Of a DNA stretch of 64,000 nucleotides, positions 27,401-35,768 are shown one piece after another. The stretch's first letter is position 1, and each line of letters starts with the position of its first letter. Both the position numbers and the translations under genes were made by a program. The DNA comes from Xenopus tropicalis (lineage: Eukaryota > Chordata > Amphibia > Anura > Pipidae), in contig NC_030677.2 in the NCBI RefSeq assembly GCF_000004195.4, positions 44,641,142 to 44,705,141 on the forward strand, in the 5' to 3' direction. The notes beneath the pieces were generated by a model. The model ran no database searches and had not been told where the DNA came from. It saw only the letters and a program-made list of their open reading frames with translations.

Positions 27401-30400
27401 ACTGGAGAAGCTGCTCCTATGAGTGGTGAAAGGTTTTTTCTTTAAAAAAAACCTAGAAAATCCAGTTGCTTTCGACATAGTTCTACTAGATATCTAGATA
27501 TAATGCCCTGAATGAATGAGAATCTTCATGCACTAGAACAAATACACTTATTTAGTTACACTTAAGCTGGCCATACATGGTAAACTCTGCTCCCTTAGGT
27601 TGCCAAACAAGTGCCTCTTTACCCTGTTTGACCAACATTGTTTTGTCCCTTGGCAGCTTTTATTGGCCCATGTACGGCCAGCTTTAACCTTGAATACAAA
27701 TATATTTTTGATATTTTTCAATTATATTCTGTTATTGTATTCACCCTATTTGTTCTATTGCATGAAAAACAAAATGTGCAGCAAATTAAACCTAAACCTT
27801 CTATAATCTATAACAATGATATATTAAGGGTTTTATACTTACTCCCTAACAAAGTCCAAAGCAAAGTGTTTAAAGGAGAAGGAAAGGCTAATAAAGAGTT
27901 AATCTCAAGCTGCAGGCTTACCTTCAGTTGTCTCAATAGTGCCCTTAAGTCTCCCCATATTTCTCCCATTCAGATGATCAGAAGCCAAACAGGAAGGAAA
28001 AAGCTGAGCTGTGTAAAGAAAGTTCCCATAATTCCTCACACCTGCACAGACACCCAGACCAGTGTACATGCTCAGTTAGTTAGACTATGAGTCAGCTTCC
28101 TGCTGATTGGCTCAGATCCACATTCCTAAGGGGGGGAGTGAGTTCTTAGCATTCTTGAGGGAGGGGGAGCAGGAGAGAACAGAGAACAGAAAGCTGCGTG
28201 TCTCTGGCACAGGAAAACAGACACAACTAATCTTTTTACAGAGAAGTCAGTGCAGCGTTTCTGTGAGTGCTTATGGCTGTATTTACATAGACCTTTCTGA
28301 TAAAGCTTACTTAATTTTTACCTTTCTTTCTCCTTTAAAAGTGCATAGCTAATAATAAAACGTCATCTTATCATGATAGGACTAACAAATGAACACATAT
28401 ATATGAACACATAAATACGTATGTATTTATACAACATAGTTACATCTGTATAGTAACAGTGCAATGCAACTAATACAAAGTCTTCTACAGGGTTTCCTAC
28501 ACTGAATTCCTGAAACCTTTTATAACACGACGACAAATCTGGAAGACGAAAACCAACATGGAGGCTGTTATGCAGAGCCCTCGGGAAAATGCCAGTCCTT
28601 CTGAAAATCATCCCGGAGGACTAGAGTCACTGACATCCAGAATGCGGGAGAAGGTATTACTAGACAAGAGCATTGTTCTTTAAGTTTTTGTGACCATCCC
28701 CCTGGGGTGGCAGTCCCAGTGAGCCCTACACACCCCAGTCACCTTTCTACTCTTCAGAAGTTGGCTCATACATTGGGCTCAGCATGGTTCTATGCATTCA
28801 CTCCTTGAAACCCATGAATTAAATTATCTCATGTTTCCCAGTGGGTTTGTACCTCTAGAACGAAGATGCATTTAAATAACACTCAGATGCATGTATGGGA
28901 TGGGCCCTTAAAATATTTTTATCATACAAATACTACAAATACTGTAAGCAGAAGAATGGGTTAGAGGCACCAAAATAACAGAGGATGCTTGAGATAAAGG
29001 ACTTTTTCCAGCTCACAGATCTTCAGCTTTACTTAAATTGGGACTGCCAGTGCCTCCAACATCTGGCAATCACACAGGTTTAACAACACATATAAAAATA
29101 TTATATACAGTATATAATATATACATACATCTGCACCACAAATACATGCTTTGTATATTTATCTATTGTGTTCCACTTTCTTGAAATGCAGTGGGGATTT
29201 TCTGAGTTGGTTCTCCACCTGGTTTGGTTCAGGCACTTGTAATTGAGGACAAGACGGCCTTCGTATGGCCCTGGCACGTGCATATTTATGATGGAGCAGA
29301 ATGAAGTGCTTAAAATAGACATGCATAAATCTATCCAAACAAAAGTACCTTACCTGCTGCAGATTAGGAAGCCAGTTTTCTTTAGCACTGCCAGATTAGA
29401 GCAGGGTTCGTATCAATAAAAGAAAGAAAGATATAAGATTTTGTCAATTAGCATTAGGAGTCCGCCTCTATTACGTGCTTGGCTACCCAAGCATGAAATA
29501 ACAAACAGCGTGTGCTGAAAAGCAACCCAAGCATTACCCCAGCTGGGACAGAGCCTACATTCAGAGGTCCACATATCCCCATGTTAACCCTCATACAGCT
29601 AGAAAGGCTTGCACTGCATGGCGCTGTGCTTTCTGTAACTGCTATGATTTAAGTACACTTAAGTTTTTTTTTTACATTTTTTTACATTTGCATTTCAGTT
29701 ACATACCTCCGATTAGTTTCAGCAGTGAAACACCAGAGATATATACCAGATCCCATCATTTCCCAGAGAGTGCAAGCACTATCTGCCTCCCTATGCCATA
29801 GCTTGTGCATGCATTTTACTTGGGGGTGGACATTTATAGGTAGTTGTTATGGGTGGGGTACAGTTTAAGTATAATGGTGTGGCTGAATGGTCAGTGACAT
29901 AACTACATGATAGTGGGTCTGGGTGCAAGTTTGCATCAGGGACCCCTGGCCTGCCCCCCCTCCTGGAACATGCACATTTCCAACGTTGCGTACCTGGCGT
30001 CTAGTGAGCCCTGTCAGGGCCGACCCAGGTGTTGCACCCCCTGCTTCCCCAGTGGGTATGCCAGTGTACATGGTCACTTTCTTCCAAGCTACAAAAGCTG
30101 TAAAACTGGTCCTAATTGTACTGCATAGGTATTTTATTTTTTCTTACCAGTAGAATATTATTGTTTTAACAACAAAACAGAGAAAATAACAACATTACAC
30201 ATCTGTACAATGGTAGAGTGCAGGACAAGTGCATGTTTCCAGCAGGTGCTGGTAGTGTGACCTTTTGGGGTAAGTAATACAGTAGTTGCCAATGACATAA
30301 GCAGTAGTGGTCTCCAGAGGTAGTGGTTGGATTGACCTATATCACACTAGGGACCCCAAACTATATCAAATGTAGTAGTCCAGCCCTAGTCTAAGATCAA

Positions 30401-32679
30401 GTATGGGGACCACATAGTTGCTAATCTGAAACCAGTCTCAAGTGGTAGGAGGTAATGTGCCCATTTAATGCATAGGTATGTATTTTTGGCATTGAACAGT
30501 TGTATTCGGAATGCCATTTAGTGTGAATTTATAATATTATTGCGTCCAAGACCCTAAAGACAGGTAGGGGGTATAATCAATCTAGAGAACTTTGTGTTGT
30601 GTAAGTCCTTAAAGATTTTGTATTGTACTAATCTATCTTGAATTAAAATTAGAAAGTTATATTCATACTCTGTAGCTTCTTCCCTGTCATTTGTGCTGAG
30701 TCGGGTATCTTGATAACCAACTGTTCATATGCAGAGTGGAATGGCTTTGGTCCTTGCTATCCTGATAAATAGTAACTGCCTCTTCCACTCAGAACATGTA
30801 TTTGTACATTGTATAAAACTTATATTTTATTAAAATAAAAGAGGATACATTGTTGGCCTGATAAATACAATTATTGCAACTGTTTTTAGTTATTTGATTT
30901 ATTTTAGAAAACCCTTGGCCAATTATTATTTGCCAGTGATAAAGAGAAACTGACATTGTTTGCAGCCAGAAAAAATGTTGATGAACTCACAGATTTCTAA
31001 ATATAATGGTTGAAAGACTGTTTGAGAAAAATATTTATTAATCATCCATCTGTTTCTGGAGTGGTTTTTCTTCTTTAAATGGTCATTTTCAGGGCTGAGA
31101 CTATAGAGTTCCAGAGGTACCTGTTGGTGTTACTGTGCTAAGGGGTCGTATCAAGATCCCCCTTCTTCACACCCTCTCTGATTTTTTTCCCTTGATGAGC
31201 ACAGTCCTGTCTGTGTTAGCAACTGCAAGGGTTCTTATAGTTGTATGTATGTACATGTCTATTTATAAAGCGCTACTTATGTACCCAGTGTCATACAGTA
31301 GAACTATAAATTAATACAACAGGGGGTTATTAAAATAATAGATAAATGCAAAGTATGATAAGGTACAGTTGCAATACGTTAAGAATCAAAGAGACAAGAG
31401 GATGGAGGTCTCTGCCCTGTAGAGCTTACATTTAAGTCGCAGTTACAGTTATAGTGCTGTCACCAGCTGCGAGAAGCCTATTCCTGTTCAGGCTAGTTAA
31501 TAGTTGGACAGAGAATTCTCGCAGGCATCCCTGTACTAAATTGAAGATAAGAGAAGGATAGAGAGAGAAGATTTTGCATGTTGTACACTCAGGCAACCCT
31601 AATGCTGGGTGTATAAATCAGTAACAATAAAAAAAAAAAAAACATTTAAAGGGGCAGTATTACCCCTTGTTCAACATGAGTGCAATGAATAGGGTTTGTA
31701 CTGAACTGAGTTTTTGTCTGTTATTTTAATAATGAACAATTAGGAGTCAATTCTTATTATACATCAATGATCCCCAACCAGTGGCTTGGAAGCAACATAT
31801 TGCTCACCAACCCTTAAATGTTGCTCCCAGTGGCCAAAAAGAAGGTGCTTATCTCTGAATTCCTGGCTTGGGGCCAAGTTTTGGTTGCATGACAACCATG
31901 TGTACTGCCAAACAGAGCCTCCTGTAGGCTGCCCGTCTACATAGGGGCTAAAAATTAGCCAAATTACAGCCCTTATTTGGCACCTTCAGGTATATTCTTT
32001 TCATGCTTGTGTTGCTCCTTTTTACATTTGAATGTGGCTCATGGGTAAGAAAAAGTTTGGGGACCCCTGTTATAGATACACTGGCTTGCAACTCTCTTTC
32101 AGAAATATTGCAAAAGTCAGAGCCACGAGTACTGAGAATGTAAACAGCCAGACAGATGCTGCTTTTAATGATAACTTTTAGAAATAACTTTAAAACCACT
32201 GAAAATGTGTAACAAATGTATAATGTTACCTTTTATAGTAGTTACTTAGAATGGCATGTTCTTTCAATATATAAAAATATTGTGTGGAGGAAAATTTATA
32301 AAAATTAAGTTTCTGTTCATAATTAAGTAAAGTATCACGTTGTTGGATCAATGTTGTAAAGCTGTGACTATGATTGGCTCACCAGATACCAATAATACCA
32401 TTCACTTTCTCTAACATATAGTTGCAAGGAGAGTGGAGAACACTTCGCAGAGCCTTCAGGAAGTTGGATATGGACAGCAGTGGATACTTATCTCTACCTG
32501 AATTTAAATCTGTCCTGAAACTGTGCAACTTTGTACTGGATGAAGATGAGGTTTATCACATTATGTCCAAATATGACCAGAACATGGACGGGCGCATCAA
32601 TTACAAGTCGTTTCTGGAGCACACTTGCAAAAATGAGCAGTCATGCGCCTCAAACACACCACTGGCAAATAGCGCCTGA
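762..32679 (+). CDS. efcab6: EF-hand calcium-binding domain protein 6-like, C-terminal 713 residues (15 exons, 5' end outside window)
   Basis: This is a spliced gene. Coding exons: 762-839, 1733-1909, 1999-2136, 3198-3259, 3541-3683, 3928-4124, 5556-5663, 6526-6591, 14524-14634, 25068-25167, 25755-25879, 26117-26360, 26612-26784, 28491-28653, 32422-32679. Each has AG before it and (except the last) GT after it, and the lengths sum to 2143 = 1 + 714 codons including TGA, so the frame is continuous. The product is a chain of EF-hand-like helix-loop-helix units. Only the loop at about 32467-32502 (D-M-D-S-S-G, Glu at position 12) is canonical; others are degenerate. The motif SIEKWLKDKFREGF in exon 5 and the repeated EF-hand layout recall EFCAB6, which in mammals has about 1500 residues, binds DJ-1 and is found in ciliary/sperm axonemes (family knowledge). 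The missing N-terminal half should lie upstream of position 1. Assignment to EFCAB6 rather than a paralogue is from memory. Confidence 0.72.
840..1732 (+). other. intron of efcab6-like gene
   Basis: Contains a stretch at about 1000-1240 with CACTAACAT...AGTGCAACC repeats resembling old interspersed repeat, and a (TA)n run near 1454. No gene. Confidence 0.5.
1733..1909 (+). CDS. efcab6: efcab6-like exon
   Basis: Acceptor ACAACAG, donor GTAAGG. Phase 2 in, phase 2 out. It encodes LNLQEKTIIKFEELYAAV, the loop and exit helix of the EF-hand begun in the previous exon, then a linker rich in charged residues ending in KDKTKQ. Confidence 0.75.
1999..2136 (+). CDS. efcab6: efcab6-like exon
   Basis: Acceptor TAATATAG, donor GTAATG. 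It reads FLDLADLISEKSEDGDVRIL, then PPEFRHMLEQLGFYLEDEEF. A degenerate EF-hand with one acidic stretch (S-E-D-G-D) followed by a helix typical of an EF-hand pair. Confidence 0.78.
2433..2472. repeat. perfect 18-bp hairpin
   Basis: TAGGCACAACAACCTATG at 2433-2450 is followed after four bases by its exact reverse complement at 2455-2472. It lies in an efcab6-like intron. Confidence 0.8.
2590..3090. repeat. compound direct and inverted duplication
   Basis: About 120 bases at 2692-2812 recur at 2969-3088 in the same orientation (shared GTTAAGTTTT, ATACAAGTATTGGAT, CAATGGTGCACTACAGCAT). The segment CAAGTAATCTTGAAC near 2597 appears inverted near 2890. It suggests a degraded MITE or a local rearrangement inside an intron. 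Confidence 0.6.
3198..3259 (+). CDS. efcab6: efcab6-like exon with EF loop
   Basis: Acceptor TGGCAG, donor GTATGT. Only 62 bases. It encodes YDVDGTGVLKGDLLLKKLRN, an EF loop with Asp at positions 1 and 3 and Gly at 6 but Leu instead of Glu at position 12. It ends in one base of a split Gly codon. Confidence 0.75.
3541..3683 (+). CDS. efcab6: efcab6-like exon with family signature
   Basis: Acceptor CTAATCAG, donor GTGTGC. It encodes a basic linker then SIEKWLKDKFREGFRSMKEE and FEKHDPQGTGK. The IEKWLKxKFREGF stretch is the part I most associate with EFCAB6. The phase-0 donor falls inside the EF loop, so the loop is completed by the next exon. Confidence 0.78.
3928..4124 (+). CDS. efcab6: efcab6-like exon
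   Basis: Acceptor ATTTTCAG, donor GTAAAG. It begins VKKKDFLSVLETFELTLKDE, completing the preceding EF-hand, and continues with a second degenerate hand ending in YVDFLRNF. It closes with a linker containing ILSDPYH. A run of nine A at the start is a possible slippage site. Confidence 0.78.
4125..5555 (+). other. intron of efcab6-like gene
   Basis: A stretch near 4220-4310 (CCAAACTGTGGCCCACCA) looks like an interspersed repeat, and TTTAAAGGGACACTTCAA near 4675 resembles a single T2-type end. No gene. Confidence 0.45.
5556..5663 (+). CDS. efcab6: efcab6-like exon
   Basis: Acceptor CCTTGCAG, donor GTAAGT. It encodes FHRGGGISPLSTMTAVEAKL followed by the helix TNLFQADFLALLATF. The phase joins both neighbours. 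It acts as the entering helix of the EF-hand completed by the next exon. Confidence 0.75.
5664..6525 (+). other. intron of efcab6-like gene, nothing recognised
   Basis: AT-rich sequence without open frames or clear repeats. Confidence 0.5.
6526..6591 (+). CDS. efcab6: efcab6-like short exon
   Basis: Acceptor TTTCATTTAG, donor GTAGGT. Its 66 bases encode KIDKFNRNVVSQQEFRAAIE, an EF loop (K-I-D-K-F-N-R-N, Glu at the last position) and exit helix. It is followed by a 7.9-kb intron filled with transposons. Confidence 0.75.
6612..6716. mobile_element. fragment of TATA-flanked MITE family
   Basis: Carries the right half of the family found intact at 33108-33443: TCTATGGGAGATGGCCTTCC, then TTCTGGATAACTGG. 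The left half is missing. Confidence 0.6.
6746..7172. mobile_element. TTAA-flanked MITE (T2-like), family with AAAACTGTCATG ends
   Basis: Ends TTAAAGGAAAACTGTCATG and ATCATGACAGAATCCCTTAA. Longer relatives are at 35769-36182 and 53471-54064. The right TTAA is also the left TTAA of the next element, so one inserted directly at the other's boundary. Confidence 0.75.
7169..7518. mobile_element. TTAA-flanked palindromic MITE
   Basis: Perfect ends TTAAAGGTGGCCATACACG and reverse complement at 7500-7518. Inside are further hairpins, for example ATTATCGTACGAAAC paired with GTTTCGTACGATAAT at 7193-7228. CpG-rich and not coding. Confidence 0.85.
7912..11013. mobile_element. non-autonomous piggyBac element, Uribo2-like
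   Basis: Left end TTAACCCTTTCCCTGCCAAC (from about 7914) and right end CTGGCAGTAAAAGGGTTAA (ending about 11013) are inverted and bounded by TTAA, the piggyBac target. The left 250 bases (ACGCCGTAC...TGGCAGATAAAG, CTCTGCTGAAGCGGCA) and the right 220 bases (GCCTATATCTTGTTACAGAA, GACCAAAACAGCTGGCAG) match the ends of Xenopus Uribo2 as I remember them. No transposase ORF is present; the middle is a tandem array of about 395 bases. It sits in an efcab6-like intron. Confidence 0.85.
8700..10510. repeat. tandem array of ~395-base units inside the Uribo2-like element
   Basis: The marker TTCCAAAAATATA recurs at 8725, 9117, 9481, 9876 and 10271, with a truncated form at 10497; spacings are 392, 364, 395, 395 and 226. 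Units also share TGGTACTTTGGAGTAGA and CATCAAACTGTTCAGTGGAC. The inner units are most alike, so the array grew by recent unequal duplication. Each unit keeps a 105-126 codon antisense frame, probably chance. Confidence 0.9.
11280..11408. mobile_element. hAT-type MITE with 8-bp duplication
   Basis: Ends CAGGGCCGG and CCGCCCCTG (inverted CAGGGGCGG). Flanked by AATGGAAC on both sides (11272-11279, 11409-11416), an 8-base target duplication as in hAT. The centre holds an inverted pair around AGGGGTAGGCAG and CTGCCTACCCCT. Degraded relatives near 45365 and 61060. Confidence 0.85.
11417..12591 (+). other. intron stretch with TA microsatellites
   Basis: (TA)n runs near 11797-11815, 12003-12020 and 12398-12425. 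No gene or clear transposon seen. Confidence 0.5.
12596..12879. mobile_element. palindromic MITE with TAA duplication (Harbinger-like)
   Basis: Ends GGCTAATGCCAGATGAGGC and its exact reverse complement, flanked by TAA (12593-12595 and 12880-12882). Inner inverted arms around CTACATGTGCCTGCACC. The 3-base TAA duplication suggests PIF/Harbinger; family inferred. A diverged relative begins at 24445. Confidence 0.75.
12935..13092. mobile_element. fragment of a repeat shared with 24628-24921
   Basis: Both contain CTTTGGAAAACCAAA-type palindromes, GCAAAGGCATTTC-like and AGAGATTAGTC segments and end in GCAGGYGACTA. The copy here is truncated on its left. Confidence 0.6.
13093..14523 (+). other. intron stretch
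   Basis: Starts with a single element end, AAAGGTCCCCATACACGGGC, related to the 7169-7518 family, without a partner found. The rest is AT-rich and shows nothing I recognise up to the exon at 14524. Confidence 0.45.
14524..14634 (+). CDS. efcab6: efcab6-like exon
   Basis: Acceptor CTAACAG, donor GTAATT. It encodes FGVEITDEEFEQLLDRIPLD then EDGNVRYPHFMAMFDS, a full EF-hand with a shortened or degenerate loop (D-E-D-G-N). It lies isolated between introns of 7.9 and 10.4 kb. Confidence 0.8.
14845..15345. mobile_element. TTAA-flanked MITE (T2-like)
   Basis: Ends TTAAAGGAGAACTAAAGC and GGTTTAGTTCTCCTTTAA are inverted, with TTAA on both sides. Body about 500 bases, no coding frame of note. Confidence 0.85.
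15786..16059. mobile_element. MITE with TAGGGATG ends
   Basis: TAGGGATGCCCCAGTTCC at the left, and GGATTCGGCTCATCCCTA at the right. GATTCAGG and ATTCTG motifs repeat inside in both directions. No clear target duplication. Confidence 0.6.
16060..19200 (+). other. intron stretch, mostly unique
   Basis: A fragment near 16385-16510 (TTTATTTATACAGCCACTTA, CCCTGCTCACAGGAT) resembles the repeat at 31252-31440. The rest is not repetitive by eye. Segment 18170-18700 is a candidate conserved element (see findings). No ORF resembles a protein. Confidence 0.4.
19204..19321. mobile_element. short MITE related to the 39238 palindrome
   Basis: Ends TTAGGGGCAGGTTTGCTAAC and TTAGCAAACATGCCCCCTA are inverted and resemble GGGGCACATTTACTAA ends of the long palindrome at 39238-39702. 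Confidence 0.65.
19322..23019 (+). other. intron stretch
   Basis: A single T2-type end, TTAAAGGGGACCTGTCATCC, is at 19369; its partner was not found. A (TA)n run lies near 22660. Three short CATACACTGTGTT repeats lie at 22085-22130. No gene seen. Confidence 0.4.
23275..23344. repeat. 33-base tandem duplication
   Basis: AATCCAGCCCCACATTGTCA...TTAAAGATT occurs twice in a row, at about 23277 and 23310, differing by two or three bases. Confidence 0.7.
24445..24921. mobile_element. two adjacent MITE relics
   Basis: 24445-24640 starts GGCTAATGCCATACGGGG and holds TGTGCCTGCACCCGAA, relating it to 12596-12879. 24628-24921 begins GAGAGATTATTTGC and is partly palindromic around CCAAAGTCATTTG with GCGACTAATCTCT arms, relating it to 12935-13092. 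In both places the two families lie side by side. Confidence 0.55.
25068..25167 (+). CDS. efcab6: efcab6-like linker exon
   Basis: Acceptor CACCTCAG, donor GTATGC. It encodes KGVPSLFDEKSTVLSVYDVP and EKKEAGSGRTPEQ, a polar linker without an EF-hand. It joins the preceding split Arg codon and ends in phase 0. Confidence 0.7.
25168..25754 (+). other. intron of efcab6-like gene, nothing recognised
   Basis: AT-rich sequence between two exons, no repeats or frames noticed. Confidence 0.5.
25755..25879 (+). CDS. efcab6: efcab6-like exon
   Basis: The acceptor is the AG of TCTTGAAG, after a TC-rich tract; the donor is GTATGT. Phase 0 in. It encodes LFKIIKGLVHKNYTIVEKEF then EDLDEMNSRRLTQENMYLLL, an EF-hand with loop D-E-M-N-S-R. 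The acceptor is weaker than others but is the only one keeping the frame. Confidence 0.7.
26117..26360 (+). CDS. efcab6: efcab6-like exon
   Basis: Acceptor TACAAAG, donor GTAATA. It encodes the exit helix of one EF-hand (FDIQPAVTRGEIQKLWKTFI), a further hand (DKTLDYLEFVRHFG), and a Lys/Pro/Ser-rich linker with SPPKKGDGDFKIRSKK. Phase 0 at its end. Confidence 0.78.
26612..26784 (+). CDS. efcab6: efcab6-like exon
   Basis: Acceptor AATTTTAG, donor GTAAGT. It encodes VEYLWDDLQREFVDLDPYRT, GFVSKEEFKDIL and the start of the next hand, ending FESNTDG with a split Arg codon. One loop (D-P-Y-R-T-G, Glu at 12) is near-canonical. Confidence 0.8.
27572..27687. mobile_element. 116-base TTAA-flanked MITE
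   Basis: Ends TTAAGCTGGCCATACATGG and CCATGTACGGCCAGCTTTAA are inverted with TTAA on both sides. Confidence 0.75.
27869..28338. mobile_element. TTAA-flanked MITE (T2-like), AGAAGGAAAGGCTAA ends
   Basis: Left TTAAAGGAGAAGGAAAGGCT, right inverted ACCTTTCTTTCTCCTTTAA. A truncated copy is at 39862-39940 and a related one at 53027-53354. Confidence 0.8.
28491..28653 (+). CDS. efcab6: efcab6-like exon
   Basis: Acceptor TTCTACAG, donor GTATTA. It completes the loop N-T-D-G-R-V-S-Y-T-E, then encodes FLKPFITRRQIWKTK and a Ser/Glu-rich linker ending SLTSRMREK in phase 0. Confidence 0.78.
28654..31251 (+). other. intron stretch
   Basis: Near 29880-30030 a stretch GGGTCTGGGTGCAAGTTTGC...CAGGGACCCCTGGCCTG resembles a hAT-type relic. 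The rest shows nothing I can name. Confidence 0.4.
31252..31440. repeat. interspersed repeat, unclassified
   Basis: Contains TATTTATAAAGCGCTACTTA and GCCCTGTAGAGCTTACATTT; a diverged relative is near 16385-16510. Recurrence is visible; class is not. Confidence 0.5.
31765..32069. mobile_element. hAT-like MITE, CAATGATCCCCAACC ends
   Basis: Ends CAATGATCCCCAACC and TTTGGGGACCCCTG are inverted. Flanks TTATACAT and TTATAGAT agree at 7 of 8 bases, fitting a hAT target duplication. Relatives at 45592-45895 and 49962-50253. Confidence 0.75.
32422..32679 (+). CDS. efcab6: efcab6-like terminal coding exon
   Basis: Acceptor ACATATAG, phase 0; stop TGA at 32677-32679. It encodes the last EF-hand pair: LDMDSSGYLSLPEF, a canonical calcium loop, and YDQNMDGRINYKSF, which has Ser instead of Glu at position 12. 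The tail of about 20 residues is polar. The exon starts with TTG, so it is not a separate start. Confidence 0.85.
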   Translation: MQGEWRTLRRAFRKLDMDSSGYLSLPEFKSVLKLCNFVLDEDEVYHIMSKYDQNMDGRINYKSFLEHTCKNEQSCASNTPLANSA

Positions 32680-32835
32680 TTGCCATTCACTATGTTTCCT
32701 CAGTTCCTTTACACTTTTCGTTTGTTTCATAGCTCATTTGCCACAGTTCATTTTCAGCCACTGTCATGGTCTTTCTTCAATAAGCAGAGCAGATTATCCA
32801 GCCTTTTCAATAAACTTTGTGTTTATTTCTATCGA
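32680..32835 (+). terminator. efcab6-like 3' UTR with polyadenylation signal
   Basis: An AATAAA hexamer at 32809-32814 lies 130 bases after the TGA and is followed by a GT-rich stretch (TTTGTGTTTATTT). A short 3' UTR ending near 32830 is inferred. Confidence 0.6.
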
Positions 32836-32978
32836 CTTTTAGAATTGTGATTTTTAAATGGAGAAATATATATAAAGTATAAGGCACTGAAGTTGACCAG
32901 GAACAGCCTTTAGAAGCATCAGTAACCTTCATGCATCTTCGTTACAAATCATGTGCAAAGTGAAAGATGCAATTTCTA

Positions 32979-33594
32979 CATAGTTACATAGTTAAGTTGG
33001 ATTGAAAAAGGACCAAGGTCCATCAAGTTCAACCCCTCCAAACAAACCCCAGTGCCCATATACACACACTAATACTGACCTATCTATACACTCACATATA
33101 TAAACTATATACAGGTATAGGACCCGTTATCCAGAATGCTCGGGACCAAGGTTATTCCGGATAAGGGGTCTTTCCGTAATTTGGATCTCCATACCTTAAG
33201 TCTACTAAAAAATCAATAAAACATTAATTAAACCTGGCAGGATTGTTTTACATCCAATAAGGATTATTTATATCTTAGTTGGGATCAATTACAAGATACT
33301 GTTTTATTACTACAGAGAAAAAGGATATCAGTTTTAAAATTCTGAATTATTTGATTAAAATAGAGTCTATTGGAGACGGGCTTTCCGTAATTCGGAGCTT
33401 TCTGGATAATGGGTTTCCGGATAAGGGATCCCATACCTGTATACCAATACCTACACTAACTAATTGTATATATTAAGGGCACAAAAGCTTTGAATATTAT
33501 GCTTGTTGAAGAAATCATCCAAGCCACTCTTTAGGGAATAAATAGAATCGCTCATCACAACATCATCCGGCAGGACATTTCGGACACAGATTTT
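32979..33594 (-). mobile_element. CR1/L2-like LINE 3' fragment, interrupted
   Basis: Reverse strand. The tail ATGTAACTATGTA type repeats at 32979, then CATCAAGTTCAACCC, and beyond the inserted MITE (33108-33443) sequence equivalent to the LINE's C-terminal coding region (33500-33594). It parallels 38010-38290. Confidence 0.75.
33108..33443. mobile_element. TATA-flanked MITE, CAGGTATAGGA ends, intact
   Basis: Starts TATACAGGTATAGGACCCG and ends GATCCCATACCTGTATA. Inserted in a LINE fragment: the uninterrupted LINE at 38137 reads AAACTATATATACAACC, so TATA was duplicated. Relatives at 40050, 56017, 57517, 37958 and 6612. Confidence 0.85.
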
Positions 33595-35768
33595 CCTTTT
33601 TTTTTTTTACCCCAAGTGCCAAGACAAGTCTTACCAAGTGTGGGCCCAATTTGGACCATTTTTATGCCCCTCTGCTGCCCCAAGCACTGATTTCATCAGC
33701 ATCAATCCCCCCCCCCCCGTGGACATGGAGCTTGATTGAGTCCAAGGCCGGCCCAGCCCTGTCCAGCATTTCCCCCCACAATTCCTTGCTTGCAACAAAC
33801 AGCAATGGGCATTGTGAGGTTTTACCATACAGCAACCCCTCTGCTGTCCAAGCCCCCATGGTCATTCCAGATGGCATTTCCATCCTGATGAAGTTACAGT
33901 TTGAGGACTTTGATTTTATATTTTTTTCTACATTCAATTGATTTATTTGGCCATGGGTTTTAATTATATAGCACAAATACACACAACCTCGCTTCTGCTC
34001 TAGTGCACCCACACTGTGATGCTATATGAGCCTTTGGTTTATATTCAGTTCTGTTGGTAGATTTGCCCCTAATTACTTGCTAATGCTGCCTGTATAATAA
34101 ATTGGCACCCTAATTGGACCAATAGAAAACCCAATAGATGACAATTTCATTAAAACTAAGTCAGAAATCTCCAGAAGCAAAGAAACAAAGTCCTGGCTGT
34201 TTTAACAATCATGTTCTACTTGCTTGTTTAAAGGTCAATGGGTCAAAGAGATGGTCCTTGTGCCACTGACTGACAGAGAAGCACCTGCACCTTCCTGGTG
34301 AGAGTCCCAGTGGTTCTGGGATAGACTTAGGCCGTGTGGTTGGTGCATGGGGATCTGTTTGTTCAATAACGCATGGGAGCACAAGTGAGCTCTGTATTAA
34401 GAGAAGGGTAGCTGTCCTATCGAGACTCAAGACTCCCGCTTTGCGCAAAGGCAACCAAGTAGCTTTGTTCCACATACCAGTAGAGAGTCTTTGATTTCAT
34501 GGGGATGATTATATTTATTCCTGCCCACTCAAGGGTGAAGCCTAAGGAACAAGGATTGTCCCATTCAGGGCTTTCCAAATGAATTAGCTCAAGAATAAAA
34601 AAAACACCCACCACAAGCATTCTCTCTTTTTGTCAATGTGTGATTGGATCTGGGCCCCATACAACTTACTTAAAGAAAAGTGAAAGAAAGGAATTGGAAG
34701 ATATTAATTCATGCATTGTGGGAGAAGGGAAAACATGTTTAAGTCACAATGTGGTCTGAATCAACTAAGCTGATTTGACATTTTTAATCTTTGTGGAAAG
34801 TCTAAACTGTTTAAGGCCGACTTTTGCCCAAGACTGGAGACCGGGTGATAGTTTAATGTATTGGGCAAGCAAGACTATAGTGTGTCTATATAGTAACCCA
34901 AGATAACTCACAAATACATCCAAGGCATCTAATCTTTTTTATGTGTTGCTAAGTAGATTTCCAGTATTATGGCATGGTGCAATCTTATTGGTCAGATGGA
35001 TAGACCTGTTATTTAAGACTAAATAGCACCTTTAAAAAACCCAAGGTATATGTTTTGCTGCATTACGTAGTACTATGGATTGCTGAAAAATGATTGGTCA
35101 GATAAAATTGAAAGGAATAGGAATAATCTGATTGATCAGAAAAAATGGCAGAAAGTAGGTTATGTTCTGTAAACAAAAAGTCAGACTTCTTGTTAGATAA
35201 AAGGTTGGTCACTGAAAAGTTTATTTGCATTCGGTGTCTAAATGACTGATACGTGGGGTGATGTGTGCATCATTCAGTGTGTGCTTAATGCATAGTTTAC
35301 ACATACAGCCTGCAGCGGAAATTCAATTCCACTTCCTTCCTCTGCTTTCACACTAGTACTCTCACTTCCTGTTCCTGCCTTCTTACCCAGCCTGCCTCTC
35401 TGCCATAAAGGTACATAGCTTAAACATGCAGATACTACATGTGGTAACATGAAATATAGTTCCCCTGCTGATGGGCCCAACATATGCCAGCCCATTAGCC
35501 CAAAGAGTAGTTGCTGCCTTACAGCTGAATAAGATGATGGCCCCTAACAAGTTTTGTTGGATTCTGTGTCTGAATGCAAAAGGAATAAACAAACAAAGCC
35601 ACAAATGGACAGACTTTAATGTGAAATACATTTCAGAGTGGGACTCAGAGAACTAGCCACCTATGGGTGCTTAACCTGTGTGCAGTCATAAAGTAATGTA
35701 CAACACACTATCCTTTAGATATGCTACCCCACACAGCCCGAACAGCTAAATGCACAGACATGCAGGGG
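33595..35768. other. intergenic stretch
   Basis: A 12-base poly-C run is at 33707-33718. No gene found; several short open frames have no protein-like composition. Confidence 0.45.

Noticed and set aside
27638..28090. 150-codon frame
   Set aside because: It spans two MITEs (27572-27687 and 27869-28338) and shows no protein-like pattern.
32422..32679. Possible separate 85-residue EF-hand gene
   Set aside because: It begins with TTG directly after a good splice acceptor and continues the frame of the upstream exons, so it is a terminal exon.
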